From: Methylophaga lonarensis MPL
GTDB lineage: Bacteria; Pseudomonadota; Gammaproteobacteria; Nitrosococcales; Methylophagaceae
DNA: 64,000 nt
Assembly: GCF_000349205.1 (NCBI RefSeq)
Contig: NZ_APHR01000058.1
Span: 17 to 64,016 of the forward strand
Direction of reading: 5' to 3'
The position numbers and the translations under genes were made by a program. The notes under the pieces were generated by a model. It had not been told where the DNA came from and searched no databases. It saw only the letters and a list, made by a program, of their open reading frames with translations. Positions 18,170-26,623 of this stretch are shown one piece after another (the stretch's first letter is position 1; every line of letters starts with the position of its first letter).

Positions 18170-18213
18170 CATGCTGACGTCTGGCCACCGCTCCGGGCAC
18201 AGATGTCAGCATG
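18170..18213 (+). terminator. long hairpin after the porin gene
   Basis: 14-bp arms (18170-18183 and 18200-18213, CATGCTGACGTCTG with CAGATGTCAGCATG) have one G-T pair, enclosing a 16-base loop that can itself pair (GCC/GGC). There is no T tail. It probably protects or ends the porin mRNA. Confidence 0.5.
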
Positions 18214-18319
18214 TCGAGATGCACCAAGTTTGATCGTCATCATCAACCCAATGTCCACAATGAAGCATGGCTTAGATTTACTTCCTTTATAAGCTTATGA
18301 AATAAAAGAGGTTATCGGT

Positions 18320-18335
18320 TGGCACGGCTTATGCA
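18320..18335 (+). promoter_or_regulatory. sigma-54 promoter of the NIT-ANTAR regulatory operon
   Basis: TGGCACGGCTTATGCA fits the -24/-12 consensus with GG-N10-GC spacing and a perfect TGGCACG half. A TGCACC half site lies at 18220-18225, but a full NtrC dyad is not clear here. Confidence 0.65.
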
Positions 18336-18372
18336 AAACCTATTTTGCATACCACGTCAAGGAGGCGTTGCC

Positions 18373-18483
18373 ATGACTTACATTGTTGATTTGATTTATT
18401 TGGTCAAAGAGCTTTGCAAGCTCTGCTTCATGGTCATTTTGTCACCATTAGGGTTGATGGCGGGAGTCTTGTTCGCTTGGTAA
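18373..18483 (+). CDS. small membrane protein ORF (36 residues) leading the NIT-ANTAR operon
   Basis: MTYIVDLIYLVKELCKLCFM... encodes 36 residues ending VLFAW, with a hydrophobic C-terminal half (about residues 19-36) that could span the membrane. It has the best ribosome binding site of the region, AAGGAGG, 7 bases before the ATG. It lies about 25 bases downstream of the predicted sigma-54 start site and 29 bp before the NIT-sensor gene. I recognise no family. It could be a real small protein, or a leader ORF that couples translation to the downstream gene. Confidence 0.45.
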   Translation: MTYIVDLIYLVKELCKLCFMVILSPLGLMAGVLFAW

Positions 18484-18512
18484 CAATGGCTGCCGATTAC
18501 AGGGATAGAAAC

Positions 18513-19376
18513 ATGTCTTCTTATCTGTCGGTAATGGTACTGATTGTACTGTTCGCTGCTGTGATGGCACGTATGTCTGTGCTGAGATCACAAGCGATTG
18601 AAAAAATGCAGCGGGGGCTGGATTTGCTGATTTTTATTCGGCAGGTCATGGACAGCAGCCAAAAGCATCGGGGTACTGCCAATGCCTATGTGCAAGGTAA
18701 TGACCGACTCAGATCGCAATTGATGTCGATACAGTCGGGTCTGGACCGAGCACTGGCTGACGGCAGTGTCGAGGCGTTAAAAAACTTCCCTCAGTGGCAG
18801 TCATTCAGTGATCACTGGCCAAGGTTAAAACAACATGTGCTGGATAAGGATCTCAAACCTTTCCACCTGATTCGTCAGCATAATCTGATGATTGAAAGCC
18901 AGTTGTCCTTATTTGACGATGTGGCACGTGCGCATGATTTCCACAAGCTGATGCTGGACAACAAAACCCGTGTATCAGAGTTGTGTCTTGATACCTTGCA
19001 CGCTGCAGAAACCATTGGCCAGGCGCGAGCCATCGGCTCAGGACTGTGTGTCCGTGGCAAGGCAGAAGGTGCCGATGCAATGATGCTCGATTTTTTGCGA
19101 CGGACATTAAAAAGTCACACTGATGAGTTATTACGGGAACTGTCGATGATTAACAACGACAAGCTCAATCAAACACTCAGGACTGAAGCTCAAAAAATTC
19201 AGTCTTTGATGCAGGTATTACTCAGCACGATAGAACAGAAAATTTTGATCGACGGAGCGATTCAAACCGACTCCCAGCACTATTTCGAGATCGCCAGTCA
19301 GCCAATTGAGGCATTGCTGCGATTGTTTGGACTCATTATCGACTACACACGAAACCATTATGCTGAACTCTATTGA
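18513..19376 (+). CDS. membrane-anchored nitrate sensor with NIT-like domain
   Basis: About 287 residues. The N-terminal membrane anchor is MSSYLSVMVLIVLFAAVMA; the remainder is all-helical and resembles the NIT nitrate/nitrite-sensing domain. Family-like elements are the SSQKHRGTANAYVQGN segment and ETIGQARAIGSGLCVRG, which match the conserved E-RG and ARGLG regions of NIT. In Klebsiella NasR the NIT and ANTAR domains are one protein; here they are two overlapping genes. I chose ATG 18513 (AGGGAT 7 bases before it) over an in-frame upstream start at 18414 inside the 36-residue ORF. The ANTAR gene overlaps its 3' end by 17 bases. Partner: presumably the ANTAR protein. Confidence 0.65.
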   Translation: MSSYLSVMVLIVLFAAVMARMSVLRSQAIEKMQRGLDLLIFIRQVMDSSQKHRGTANAYVQGNDRLRSQLMSIQSGLDRALADGSVEALKNFPQWQSFSDHWPRLKQHVLDKDLKPFHLIRQHNLMIESQLSLFDDVARAHDFHKLMLDNKTRVSELCLDTLHAAETIGQARAIGSGLCVRGKAEGADAMMLDFLRRTLKSHTDELLRELSMINNDKLNQTLRTEAQKIQSLMQVLLSTIEQKILIDGAIQTDSQHYFEIASQPIEALLRLFGLIIDYTRNHYAELY

Positions 19377-19983
19377 TAGCAAAACCGCGACATCTTTCAA
19401 TACGCTTGTTTTCTGTGACAAACCATTGCTCAGTCGACAGCTGCAATCTGCACTGGCCGGTACTGACTATCAGGTCACACACTGTGCCGAAACACTCCAG
19501 GCATTGTTGGCGGTTCCGCTCACGGATGAGCCGACTGTATTGTTAATGGCCGTCGAAGAGTGTCATCAAGATTTGTTGAAATTGCTTAAGATGATTCATC
19601 AACAAAGGCCGATGCCTGTGGTGGTATTCACCAGCCAGTATGATGACAGTGAATTGGAAGAAGCCATTGATGCAGGCGTCAGTGCCTACATTGTTGACGG
19701 TTTGCAGCCGCAACGACTACTCCCGGTATTGAAGCTGGCCCAGGCACGTTTTCGGAAAAATCAGCTGCTGGAAAAACAGCTTAACGAGCTGAAAACTGCT
19801 TTGGAAGATCGCAAGGTGATAGAGCGTGCCAAGGGCATGATCATGCAACAAAGAAACTGTTGTGAAGACGAAGCCTATCGCTTGATTCGAACCGCAGCGA
19901 TGAACCAGAACATGCGGATGGCCGCTTTGGCTAAAAACATTCTATCAACCACTGATTTGATAGACAGTCCGCTGAAAGTTTAA
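19360..19983 (+). CDS. nasT: ANTAR-domain antiterminator with receiver-like domain (NasT-like)
   Basis: About 207 residues. The N-terminal response-receiver-like domain (about residues 12-130) looks degenerate: the usual phospho-Asp region reads VLLMAVEECH, so phosphorylation is doubtful. The C-terminal ANTAR domain has the diagnostic KVIERAKGMIMQQRNCCEDEAY followed by LIRTAAMNQNMRMAALA. ANTAR proteins bind nascent RNA carrying two six-base-loop hairpins and prevent termination. Such an RNA is present in front of the nitrate ABC operon 290 bp downstream. The start ATG 19360 overlaps the NIT gene, replacing a longer in-frame start at 19306. Length matches NasT. Confidence 0.85.
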   Translation: MLNSIDSKTATSFNTLVFCDKPLLSRQLQSALAGTDYQVTHCAETLQALLAVPLTDEPTVLLMAVEECHQDLLKLLKMIHQQRPMPVVVFTSQYDDSELEEAIDAGVSAYIVDGLQPQRLLPVLKLAQARFRKNQLLEKQLNELKTALEDRKVIERAKGMIMQQRNCCEDEAYRLIRTAAMNQNMRMAALAKNILSTTDLIDSPLKV

Positions 19984-20121
19984 GGAGCTTTTGAATCACC
20001 TGCGCTGTCCGGCTCTGGTCTGCGCTTCACGCCATGCTTAAGCAGAACATCATCCATGCTCCGCTTTAGGTATGGCTATGCCGGATACATCGATTTACTG
20101 GATGTTTCCCGGCTGAATTAA

Positions 20122-20138
20122 CGCACAATATTGGTGCG
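20122..20138 (+). promoter_or_regulatory. NtrC-binding-like dyad upstream of the nitrate ABC operon
   Basis: CGCACAATATTGGTGCG is a 17-bp dyad (CGCACA-N5-GGTGCG), one base from perfect symmetry and close to the NtrC consensus TGCACC-N5-GGTGCA. It lies about 107 bp upstream of the sigma-54 element. A further TGCACC half site starts at 20144. Confidence 0.6.
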
Positions 20139-20244
20139 CATGCTGCACCATATGATTGTTTTTTAAGCATTAAATCCCCCATGTAAACAATTACCAAGGG
20201 ATAACTGCATGAAAAATAAGGAGTAAAAAATACTTGTTTAAGGC

Positions 20245-20260
20245 TGGCACAGTCTCTGCT
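20245..20260 (+). promoter_or_regulatory. sigma-54 promoter of the nitrate ABC transporter operon
   Basis: TGGCACAGTCTCTGCT has a perfect TGGCAC and GG-N10-GC spacing. Transcription would begin near 20272, leaving a leader of about 100 bases before the ATG at 20373. Confidence 0.7.
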
Positions 20261-20275
20261 GTACAGCTGCTATCA

Positions 20276-20323
20276 GACCCAGTGGCGGGTTCTTTCAAAA
20301 CAGGCAACCGGATAACGACGTCC
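20276..20323 (+). ncRNA. candidate ANTAR-responsive antiterminator leader RNA (two AnnGnn hexaloop hairpins)
   Basis: Hairpin 1: GACCC-AGTGGC-GGGTT (20276-20291). Hairpin 2: GGAT-AACGAC-GTCC (20310-20323). Both six-base loops have A at position 1 and G at position 4, the rule described for ANTAR target RNAs, and they are 18 bases apart. The second stem is only 4 bp with one G-T pair. A competing pairing exists between GATAAC (20311-20316) and GTTATC (20351-20356), which would disrupt hairpin 2. I see no strong U-tailed terminator, so the mechanism may be weak termination or anti-sequestration of the SD. Confidence 0.5.
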
Positions 20324-20372
20324 CTGACCTTCATTCATCCTTCTCATAACTGTTATCTGTCTGGAGTTAAAC

Positions 20373-21770
20373 ATGAACAGACCACTGTTTAGTCACCGTA
20401 AACCCCGGGGTATTTTGGCAGCAACGATTATAGTTGCCTCAGCCATGATGATGCCCACATCGATTGTTGAAGCGGCTTCTGGCGCTTTGGAAAAAGAAGA
20501 TTTAAGACTTGGATTCATCAAGTTGACCGATATGGCGCCATTAGCGATTGCCTACGAGAAAGGCTTTTTTGAAGATGAGGGCCTGTATGTGACGCTTGAG
20601 GCACAGGCCAATTGGCGTGTACTGCTGGATGGTGTCATTGATGGCACCTTGGATGGTGCACATATGCTGGCCGGACAACCGATAGGTGCCACGATTGGCA
20701 TTGGTACTCAAGCCGATGTGGTGACTGCCTTCAATATGGATCTCAATGGCAATGCGGTGACTGTCTCCAATGATGTTTGGCAACAGATGAAACCTCATAT
20801 CCCGCATGATGAGGCAGGTCGACCAATACACCCGATTTCTGCAGAAGCGCTGAAACCAGTCATCGATAACTTTGCCGATGCGGGTCAGTCTTTCAATATG
20901 GGCATGGTGTTTCCATTATCTACCCACAATTACGAGCTGAGATACTGGCTGGCTGCGGGTGGCATACACCCCGGATATTATGCGCCGCACAAAGGTGATA
21001 GCAGTGGTCACCTGGAAGCGGAAGCCCTGCTGTCAGTGACGCCACCGCCACAAATGCCTGCGACTATGCAAGCTGGCACAATTCATGGCTACTGTGTCGG
21101 TGAGCCATGGAATCAACAAGCGGTGTTCATGGGTATTGGTGTTCCGGTTGTCACCAATTATCAGATTTGGCAGAACAATCCAGAGAAAGTGTTTGGGGTC
21201 AGCAGAAGTTGGGCTGAGCAAAATCCCAATACTCATGTGGCTTTGGTCAAGGCTTTAATCCGGGCGGCACACTGGCTGGATGCCGATAACAATGCCAACC
21301 GGGAAGAGGCGGTACGAATTCTGTCTCAGCCGCACTATGTCGGTGCCGACTTCGACGTGATCGCTAACAGCATGACCGGTACCTTCGAGTATGAAAAAGG
21401 TGATGTCCGCGAAGTCCCTGACTTCAATGTGTTTTTCCGTCACCATGCCACCTATCCCTACTACAGCGATGCTGTCTGGTTTTTGACCCAGATGCGTCGC
21501 TGGGGACAAATTCCTGAAGCCAAGCCTGATAGCTGGTTTGACGAGATCGCAAGACAGGTTTATCTGCCCGAAGTGTATCAATTGGCGGCTCAAGCGCTGA
21601 TTGAGGAAGGCAAGTTAAGTGCTGAGGATTTCCCGGACTTTTCTGTCGAGACCGGCTACAAACCACCGCAGTCAGGTTTTATTGATGGAATTGTGTTTGA
21701 TGCTACACAGCCATCTGCCTATCTCGAGCAGTTTGAGATCGGTCTGAAAGCTGATGAGGTGATTGACTAG
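20373..21770 (+). CDS. nrtA: periplasmic nitrate-binding protein of ABC transporter (NrtA-like)
   Basis: A 465-residue NMT1/NrtA-type solute-binding protein. The N-terminal hydrophobic segment (about residues 13-35, [15 protein letters not shown]) with a likely cleavage after VEAAS directs it to the periplasm. Its start is basic (SHRKPRG) but lacks a clean twin-arginine. Family features include [21 protein letters not shown] at the mature N-terminus, [24 protein letters not shown], and [14 protein letters not shown] for the anion-binding pocket. The related cytoplasmic sensor NasS lacks a signal peptide, so transport rather than sensing is favoured. It is the first gene of nrtA-nrtB-nrtC-EAL, with regulation by sigma-54 and a candidate ANTAR leader. 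Confidence 0.85.
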   Translation: MNRPLFSHRKPRGILAATIIVASAMMMPTSIVEAASGALEKEDLRLGFIKLTDMAPLAIAYEKGFFEDEGLYVTLEAQANWRVLLDGVIDGTLDGAHMLAGQPIGATIGIGTQADVVTAFNMDLNGNAVTVSNDVWQQMKPHIPHDEAGRPIHPISAEALKPVIDNFADAGQSFNMGMVFPLSTHNYELRYWLAAGGIHPGYYAPHKGDSSGHLEAEALLSVTPPPQMPATMQAGTIHGYCVGEPWNQQAVFMGIGVPVVTNYQIWQNNPEKVFGVSRSWAEQNPNTHVALVKALIRAAHWLDADNNANREEAVRILSQPHYVGADFDVIANSMTGTFEYEKGDVREVPDFNVFFRHHATYPYYSDAVWFLTQMRRWGQIPEAKPDSWFDEIARQVYLPEVYQLAAQALIEEGKLSAEDFPDFSVETGYKPPQSGFIDGIVFDATQPSAYLEQFEIGLKADEVID

Positions 21771-21783
21771 CAACCCTGTGTGG

Positions 21784-21811
21784 CCGGTCTGATACCTCGG
21801 TATCAGACCGG
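21784..21811 (+). repeat. intercistronic 13-bp hairpin between nrtA and nrtB
   Basis: CCGGTCTGATACC and GGTATCAGACCGG form a perfect 13-bp stem around TC (effectively a CTCG tetraloop). It lies 14 bases after the nrtA stop with no T tail. It probably protects the 3' end of nrtA mRNA, making binding protein more abundant than permease. Confidence 0.65.
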
Positions 21812-21842
21812 ACTCTCAAACCTTCGGGATTCAAGAGCGATT

Positions 21843-22865
21843 ATGAAAGATAAACTAATCTATTTCCTGGAACTGACCGGGATGACATGGTTCGTACCGG
21901 TGGTCAGAATGCTGGCAGGCGAGGCACCACTGAAACAGGCACAATTATTGGTACAAATGATTGGCCTGCCATTGTTGGCAATGCTGATTTTCCTGATGTT
22001 GTGGCATATCGGTGCAGCAAAGGTGATCACCAGTCTTGGTCAGGTGCCAGGACCCACTCAGGTCTGGGAGCAATCAATGGTGTTGCTGGACGAACACCGG
22101 GCAGAGCGTGAACGTGAACGGCAATTCTATGAGCGTCAGGAACTGCGTAATGCCGAGCGGCTGGCTGCTGACCCAGATGCAGAAGTACGTATTCGCCCAT
22201 TTACCGGCCGAGACACCTTTATCGATCAGGTCCAGACCAGTCTGAAAACGGTATTTGTCGGGTTTTTACTGGCCAGTTTGATTGCCATTCCCATCGGAAT
22301 TGTCAGTGGCTTGAGTCAGAATCTCTACTCTGCAATCAACCCGCTGATACAGATCCTGAAACCCATTTCGCCACTCGCCTGGCTACCCATTGTGACCATG
22401 GTGGTCAGTGCTTTGTATGTCACTGAAGATCCGATGTTCTCGCGGTCTTTTGTGACCTCGGCCATCGTGGTGATGCTCTGTTCATTATGGCCAACACTGA
22501 TTAATACGGCGGTGGGGGTATCTTCAATCGATCGAGATTTGATCAATGTGGGTCGAGTGTTGCGCCTTAATTATCTGACGACTGTACTCAAGATCGTTAT
22601 TCCTTCGTCTATTCCAATGATTTTCACCGGACTGAGAATCTCGCTGGGGATTGGCTGGATGGTACTGATAGCCGCGGAAATGCTGTCTCAAAATCCGGGG
22701 CTGGGAAAATTTGTCTGGGATGAATTCCAAAACGGCAGTTCTACCTCACTGAGCAGGATCATGGTGGCAGTATTGGTGATTGGTGGGCTTGGATTTGTAC
22801 TCGACCGAATCATGCTGACTCTGCAAAAAGTATTTTCTTATGACAAAACCGCAATTATCCGTTAA
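21843..22865 (+). CDS. nrtB: nitrate ABC transporter permease (NrtB-like)
   Basis: About 340 residues. The N-terminal region has one hydrophobic segment (about residues 38-60), then a charged linker rich in Arg/Glu (EHRAERERERQFYERQE). A binding-protein-dependent permease domain of about five membrane spans follows, with the EAA-like loop near LINVGRVLRLNYLTTVLKIV. This N-terminal extension is typical of NrtB-type permeases. I use ATG 21843 rather than an in-frame GTG at 21780 that falls before the intercistronic hairpin. The ATPase gene follows 17 bp later. Confidence 0.85.
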   Translation: MKDKLIYFLELTGMTWFVPVVRMLAGEAPLKQAQLLVQMIGLPLLAMLIFLMLWHIGAAKVITSLGQVPGPTQVWEQSMVLLDEHRAERERERQFYERQELRNAERLAADPDAEVRIRPFTGRDTFIDQVQTSLKTVFVGFLLASLIAIPIGIVSGLSQNLYSAINPLIQILKPISPLAWLPIVTMVVSALYVTEDPMFSRSFVTSAIVVMLCSLWPTLINTAVGVSSIDRDLINVGRVLRLNYLTTVLKIVIPSSIPMIFTGLRISLGIGWMVLIAAEMLSQNPGLGKFVWDEFQNGSSTSLSRIMVAVLVIGGLGFVLDRIMLTLQKVFSYDKTAIIR

Positions 22866-22882
22866 CTGAGGAGCGCCGAATT

Positions 22883-23674
22883 ATGGATGCCTATTTGAAT
22901 CTTGATCACGTCAGCATTGATTTTCCGACCGCTAATGGAGCGTTTCGCGCCTTGGATAATGTCAATCTGAAAATTAATAAAGGTGAGTTTGTCAGCATTA
23001 TCGGACACTCGGGCTGTGGCAAGTCCACGGTCATGAATATTGTCGGTGGTTTGTATCAAGCTACTGAAGGTGGCGTGGTGTTACAGGGCAAGGAAGTCAA
23101 TGAGCCTGGGCCCGATAGAGCCATTGTGTTTCAGAATCATGCTCTGTTTCCCTGGTTAACCTGCTATCAGAATGTTGAGCTGGCAGTGAAATCAGTGTCG
23201 GGACACCGGCGAAATCGTAAACAGATTCGCGAATGGGTTGAACACAACCTTGAGTTGGTACATATGATGCATGCGAAAGACAAATTGCCTTCTGAAATTT
23301 CCGGAGGCATGAAACAGCGTGTAGGAATCGCACGTGCGCTGTCAATGGAGCCCAAGGTGCTACTCATGGATGAACCTTTTGGTGCATTGGATGCACTAAC
23401 TCGGGCACATTTACAGGACTCACTGATGGAAATTCAGTCGGAGTTGAATAACACGGTGATTATGATTACTCACGATGTCGATGAAGCAGTACTACTGTCA
23501 GATAAGATTGTAATGATGACAAATGGACCCGCCGCGACCATTGGTGAAATATTGGAGGTAAATCTGCCGCGACCGCGCAAGCGACTCGAGTTGGCAGATG
23601 ATCAGCAATATAATCACTATCGTTCAGAAGTGATTCACTTCCTGCACGAACGTCATGCGCGTAAAGTGGCATAG
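22883..23674 (+). CDS. nitrate ABC transporter ATP-binding protein (NrtD-like)
   Basis: 263 residues. Walker A is GHSGCGKST at residues 41-49; the signature is SGGMKQR, Walker B is LLMDEPFGALDAL, and the H-loop is MITHDVDEA. It energises the NrtAB system. It lacks the C-terminal NrtA-like regulatory domain of cyanobacterial NrtC, so it corresponds to the single-domain NrtD form and would function as a homodimer. SD GAGGAGC precedes the ATG. The EAL gene begins 20 bp after its stop. Confidence 0.88.
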   Translation: MDAYLNLDHVSIDFPTANGAFRALDNVNLKINKGEFVSIIGHSGCGKSTVMNIVGGLYQATEGGVVLQGKEVNEPGPDRAIVFQNHALFPWLTCYQNVELAVKSVSGHRRNRKQIREWVEHNLELVHMMHAKDKLPSEISGGMKQRVGIARALSMEPKVLLMDEPFGALDALTRAHLQDSLMEIQSELNNTVIMITHDVDEAVLLSDKIVMMTNGPAATIGEILEVNLPRPRKRLELADDQQYNHYRSEVIHFLHERHARKVA

Positions 23675-23694
23675 TCCAGGCAAGTGGATAGACG

Positions 23695-25020
23695 TTGAGC
23701 TTTTATGACTCATCGAGCCCTATGGATGGAATCGGTCTGATGCTGGACAGTGGATTGTATGAACAACTTCATAAGGCTTTATGGGTGCAAAAAAAACTTT
23801 CTGAAACCGTGGCTCGGCATTGGGTAACGACTGAATATCAGGGACTCACCCTCAGCAGTCACTTTCAGCCAATTTTCAGTATTTCCCACCGAAGACCGGT
23901 GGGTTATGAGGGCTTGCTCAGGGCATCAACTGATAGTGGTGCTCTGATTCCCCCACCTGCAGTGCTGGTTTTGCCCAATAACAGCAAGGAAAACCTCGAA
24001 CTTGATCGGGCCTGTCGGCAATTGCATTTGCAAAATTTTGCCCGACAGGAAACAGGGGATTGCTGGTTGTTTCTCAACCTTAATTCACAATGTTTGGTGA
24101 CCGAACAACCGGATGCCGGTTTTATGAACAGGCTGTTTGAGACGACAGGCATTCACCCGTCCCGGCTTGTGATTGAGATTCTGGAAAGTGAAATTACCGA
24201 TCGCTCATACCTGAAACAACTGATTAAACATTTTCGAAGTCTGGGCTGTTTGATAGCGATTGATGATTTTGGTGCAGGCCATTCCAATTTTGACAGGATT
24301 TGGGAGCTGGAGCCGGATATTGTCAAAATTGATCGCAGTCTGGTCCAGGAGGCGGGTAAATCAAGCCGGGTTGAACGTATCCTCACCGGGATCGTTTCCT
24401 TGATCCACGAAGCTGGCAGTCTGGTGGTATTGGAGGGGGTCGAAACCAGGCGCGAGGCGCTGGTATCCATAGCCGCCAACGCTGATATGGTGCAGGGGTT
24501 TTACTTTGCAAAACCGCAGCAGTTAATAAGCTCGAATCATGAAGAATTTGTTTCGGTAATCGATGAGCTGTTGCAGCATCAGCAACGGCAACGTTTTAAA
24601 AATACTCATCAGATCAACGAAAACTTCCGCAAGATCGAGCGTTTGTTCAAGCGTGCCATCAATCATTTTTCAGTGACTCAGAACTTTGAAGAAAGCAGCG
24701 AGATTCTGTTTGCTGAAAAGCGTTCAGTAAGGTGTTACCTGTTGGATGATGCTGGCTATCAGATGGCACGCAATATCTACTCTCCGCATTACCAGCAAAC
24801 CATGGATGTTCGTTTTACACCGCTGCTATCAGGTGATAACGCCAACTGGTCTCACAAACACTATCACTTCAGGGCGGTGCAACATCCAGGACAAATGCAG
24901 CTGAGCCGACCTTACCTTTCAGTTGCTGACTCGAGAATGTGCATCACGGTGTCACAAACGGTGACTTCGTCAGACAAACAATTTGTATTTTGTTGCGATC
25001 TTGATTGGCAGGATAACTAG
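23695..25020 (+). CDS. EAL-domain c-di-GMP phosphodiesterase in the nitrate transport operon
   Basis: Up to 441 residues. The EAL domain (about residues 50-285) keeps the catalytic set: YEGLLR (an EGL form of EAL), the glutamate in IEILESEI, DDFGAGHSNF, DIVKIDRSLV, LEGVET and QGFYFAKP. It should therefore hydrolyse c-di-GMP. The C-terminal about 130 residues resemble the PDC/CACHE-like sensor fused to EAL in YkuI-type proteins. No membrane segment is seen, so it is cytoplasmic. The start is uncertain: TTG 23695 gives the longest product, while ATG 23722 has a GAG 5 bases upstream. It follows nrtD by only 20 bp with no terminator, so it should be expressed with nitrate uptake. Confidence 0.82.
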   Translation: MSFYDSSSPMDGIGLMLDSGLYEQLHKALWVQKKLSETVARHWVTTEYQGLTLSSHFQPIFSISHRRPVGYEGLLRASTDSGALIPPPAVLVLPNNSKENLELDRACRQLHLQNFARQETGDCWLFLNLNSQCLVTEQPDAGFMNRLFETTGIHPSRLVIEILESEITDRSYLKQLIKHFRSLGCLIAIDDFGAGHSNFDRIWELEPDIVKIDRSLVQEAGKSSRVERILTGIVSLIHEAGSLVVLEGVETRREALVSIAANADMVQGFYFAKPQQLISSNHEEFVSVIDELLQHQQRQRFKNTHQINENFRKIERLFKRAINHFSVTQNFEESSEILFAEKRSVRCYLLDDAGYQMARNIYSPHYQQTMDVRFTPLLSGDNANWSHKHYHFRAVQHPGQMQLSRPYLSVADSRMCITVSQTVTSSDKQFVFCCDLDWQDN

Positions 25021-25115
25021 GGCCTGTTGATTTTATTCGTCAGGCGAAGTGACTAATAGATCAACTGGCTTTGACCTTAATATCAACGATCTGTTGATGA
25101 GGATGGAGACTTCCC

Positions 25116-26615
25116 ATGAGGGAAATCATCAGAAAATATCGGCACTTTTTGTTGCCCTTATCGATGGTGCTGGTTTTCGACTTATCCTTGTTGGCAATGA
25201 ATTACGTCATCTCCGCGCAGCTTGAGGTTTCCTCCGTCAATATCAATATTGCCGGTCGTCAGCGAATGCTGTCACAAAAAATGACCAAGTCGGTCATGTT
25301 GATTCACTATCAACACGCTCAGGGTTTGTCATCAGAACACAGCTTTGATGAACTTCGTGAAGCTGTGTTTTTATTTGATCAAACTCTCAACGCTTTTTAT
25401 CAGGGGGGCAAAGCTACCAGCGCTGCGGGTGAGGCAATTCGTGTCGATAAGCAGGTAACCAGTAATATCAGTCAGACCTTGTCGAAAGCTCAGGAGATAT
25501 GGCAACCACTTTTCACGGAACTGAATTTATTGCTCAGTGACGAAACCTACCTTCCTTCGGTAGTTTCACGCCTTTCACAAGATAATCTGCTGCTGCTGGA
25601 TTTGATGAATACTCTGACCAATCAACTGGAGGACGATGCCCGTCGTTCGACCTATTTGTTAAGGGGCTTGCAAACGATCATTGTCCTGATGATCCTGCTG
25701 TCTTTTGCCATGGCTATCCACCGCCTGATTCGGCGAGATCAGTACTACACCAATTTGATGGAAAAAAGCTCGGATATTGTTCTGGGCATTAATGCTGGTA
25801 GTGGCTTGATTACCTTTATCAGTGCTTCGGTGAAGGTATTGTTGGGGCGTGATGAAAAATACTATCTGGATCAACCGCTTGAGCAATTGTTCGATCCTGC
25901 TTCTGTTGAATATATTGAAAAGCTGATAGCACTCATCAATGCGGATAAATCGTTGCCCGAATATAGATGTGAAGTTGGTTTAAAAGGTATCAACGGCGAC
26001 ATCATCATTGCAGAAATGCTGATGCAGGTAGCGCCCAGTGAAGATGGCTGCAGCATGGAGCTATCTGCCGATATTCGTGATATCTCAGAGCGAAAATTGC
26101 GCGAGCAAAAACTCAGCGATATGGCGCATAAGGATGCACTGACCGGGCTACCTAATAGATCGATGCTGACTCAGATGGCAGAGCAGGCCATTCATCATGC
26201 CCGCATGCAGGCGCAATCGCTTGCGGTAATGTTTATTGATCTTGATGAGTTCAAGGCTGTTAACGACGCCTATGGGCATGCCGTTGGTGACCGATTACTG
26301 ATTGAAGTGGCCAAGCGGATTGATGGCCTGGTCAGAGCCAGTGATCATGTTGCTCGGATTTCAGGCGATGAGTTTGTGGTACTGCTGACTGGCACAACAT
26401 TGAAATCAGACATTCAGCGAATCGGTCACAAGATCATTCAGGCATTGAGTGAACCTGTGGTGATAGATGGTCATCAATGCCTGATTGGAGCAAGTGTCGG
26501 GATTGCGCGTTTTCCAGACGATGGCAACGATTTTGAATCGCTGCTTAAAGCCGCAGACAATGTCATGTACGCGGTCAAGCACAACGGAAAGAACGCCGTC
26601 GCTTTTGCCTGCTGA
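25116..26615 (+). CDS. PilJ/NarX-type nitrate-sensor-like diguanylate cyclase with PAS domain
   Basis: A 499-residue inner-membrane protein. TM1 is about residues 12-32. A periplasmic all-helical domain follows, opening with INIAGRQRMLSQKMTKSVML, the P-box-like sequence of PilJ/NarX nitrate-sensing domains. TM2 is about residues 185-203, a PAS domain about 215-325, and GGDEF from about 340 (KDALTGLPNRSML). The active-site motif is SGDEF at residues 416-420, a substitution seen in many active cyclases. An RxxD inhibitory site (RASD) sits five residues before it. It should make c-di-GMP in response to a periplasmic ligand, possibly nitrate. It lies between the EAL gene and the MFS nitrate transporter. 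Confidence 0.83.
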   Translation: MREIIRKYRHFLLPLSMVLVFDLSLLAMNYVISAQLEVSSVNINIAGRQRMLSQKMTKSVMLIHYQHAQGLSSEHSFDELREAVFLFDQTLNAFYQGGKATSAAGEAIRVDKQVTSNISQTLSKAQEIWQPLFTELNLLLSDETYLPSVVSRLSQDNLLLLDLMNTLTNQLEDDARRSTYLLRGLQTIIVLMILLSFAMAIHRLIRRDQYYTNLMEKSSDIVLGINAGSGLITFISASVKVLLGRDEKYYLDQPLEQLFDPASVEYIEKLIALINADKSLPEYRCEVGLKGINGDIIIAEMLMQVAPSEDGCSMELSADIRDISERKLREQKLSDMAHKDALTGLPNRSMLTQMAEQAIHHARMQAQSLAVMFIDLDEFKAVNDAYGHAVGDRLLIEVAKRIDGLVRASDHVARISGDEFVVLLTGTTLKSDIQRIGHKIIQALSEPVVIDGHQCLIGASVGIARFPDDGNDFESLLKAADNVMYAVKHNGKNAVAFAC

Positions 26616-26623
26616 TTGTGCAC

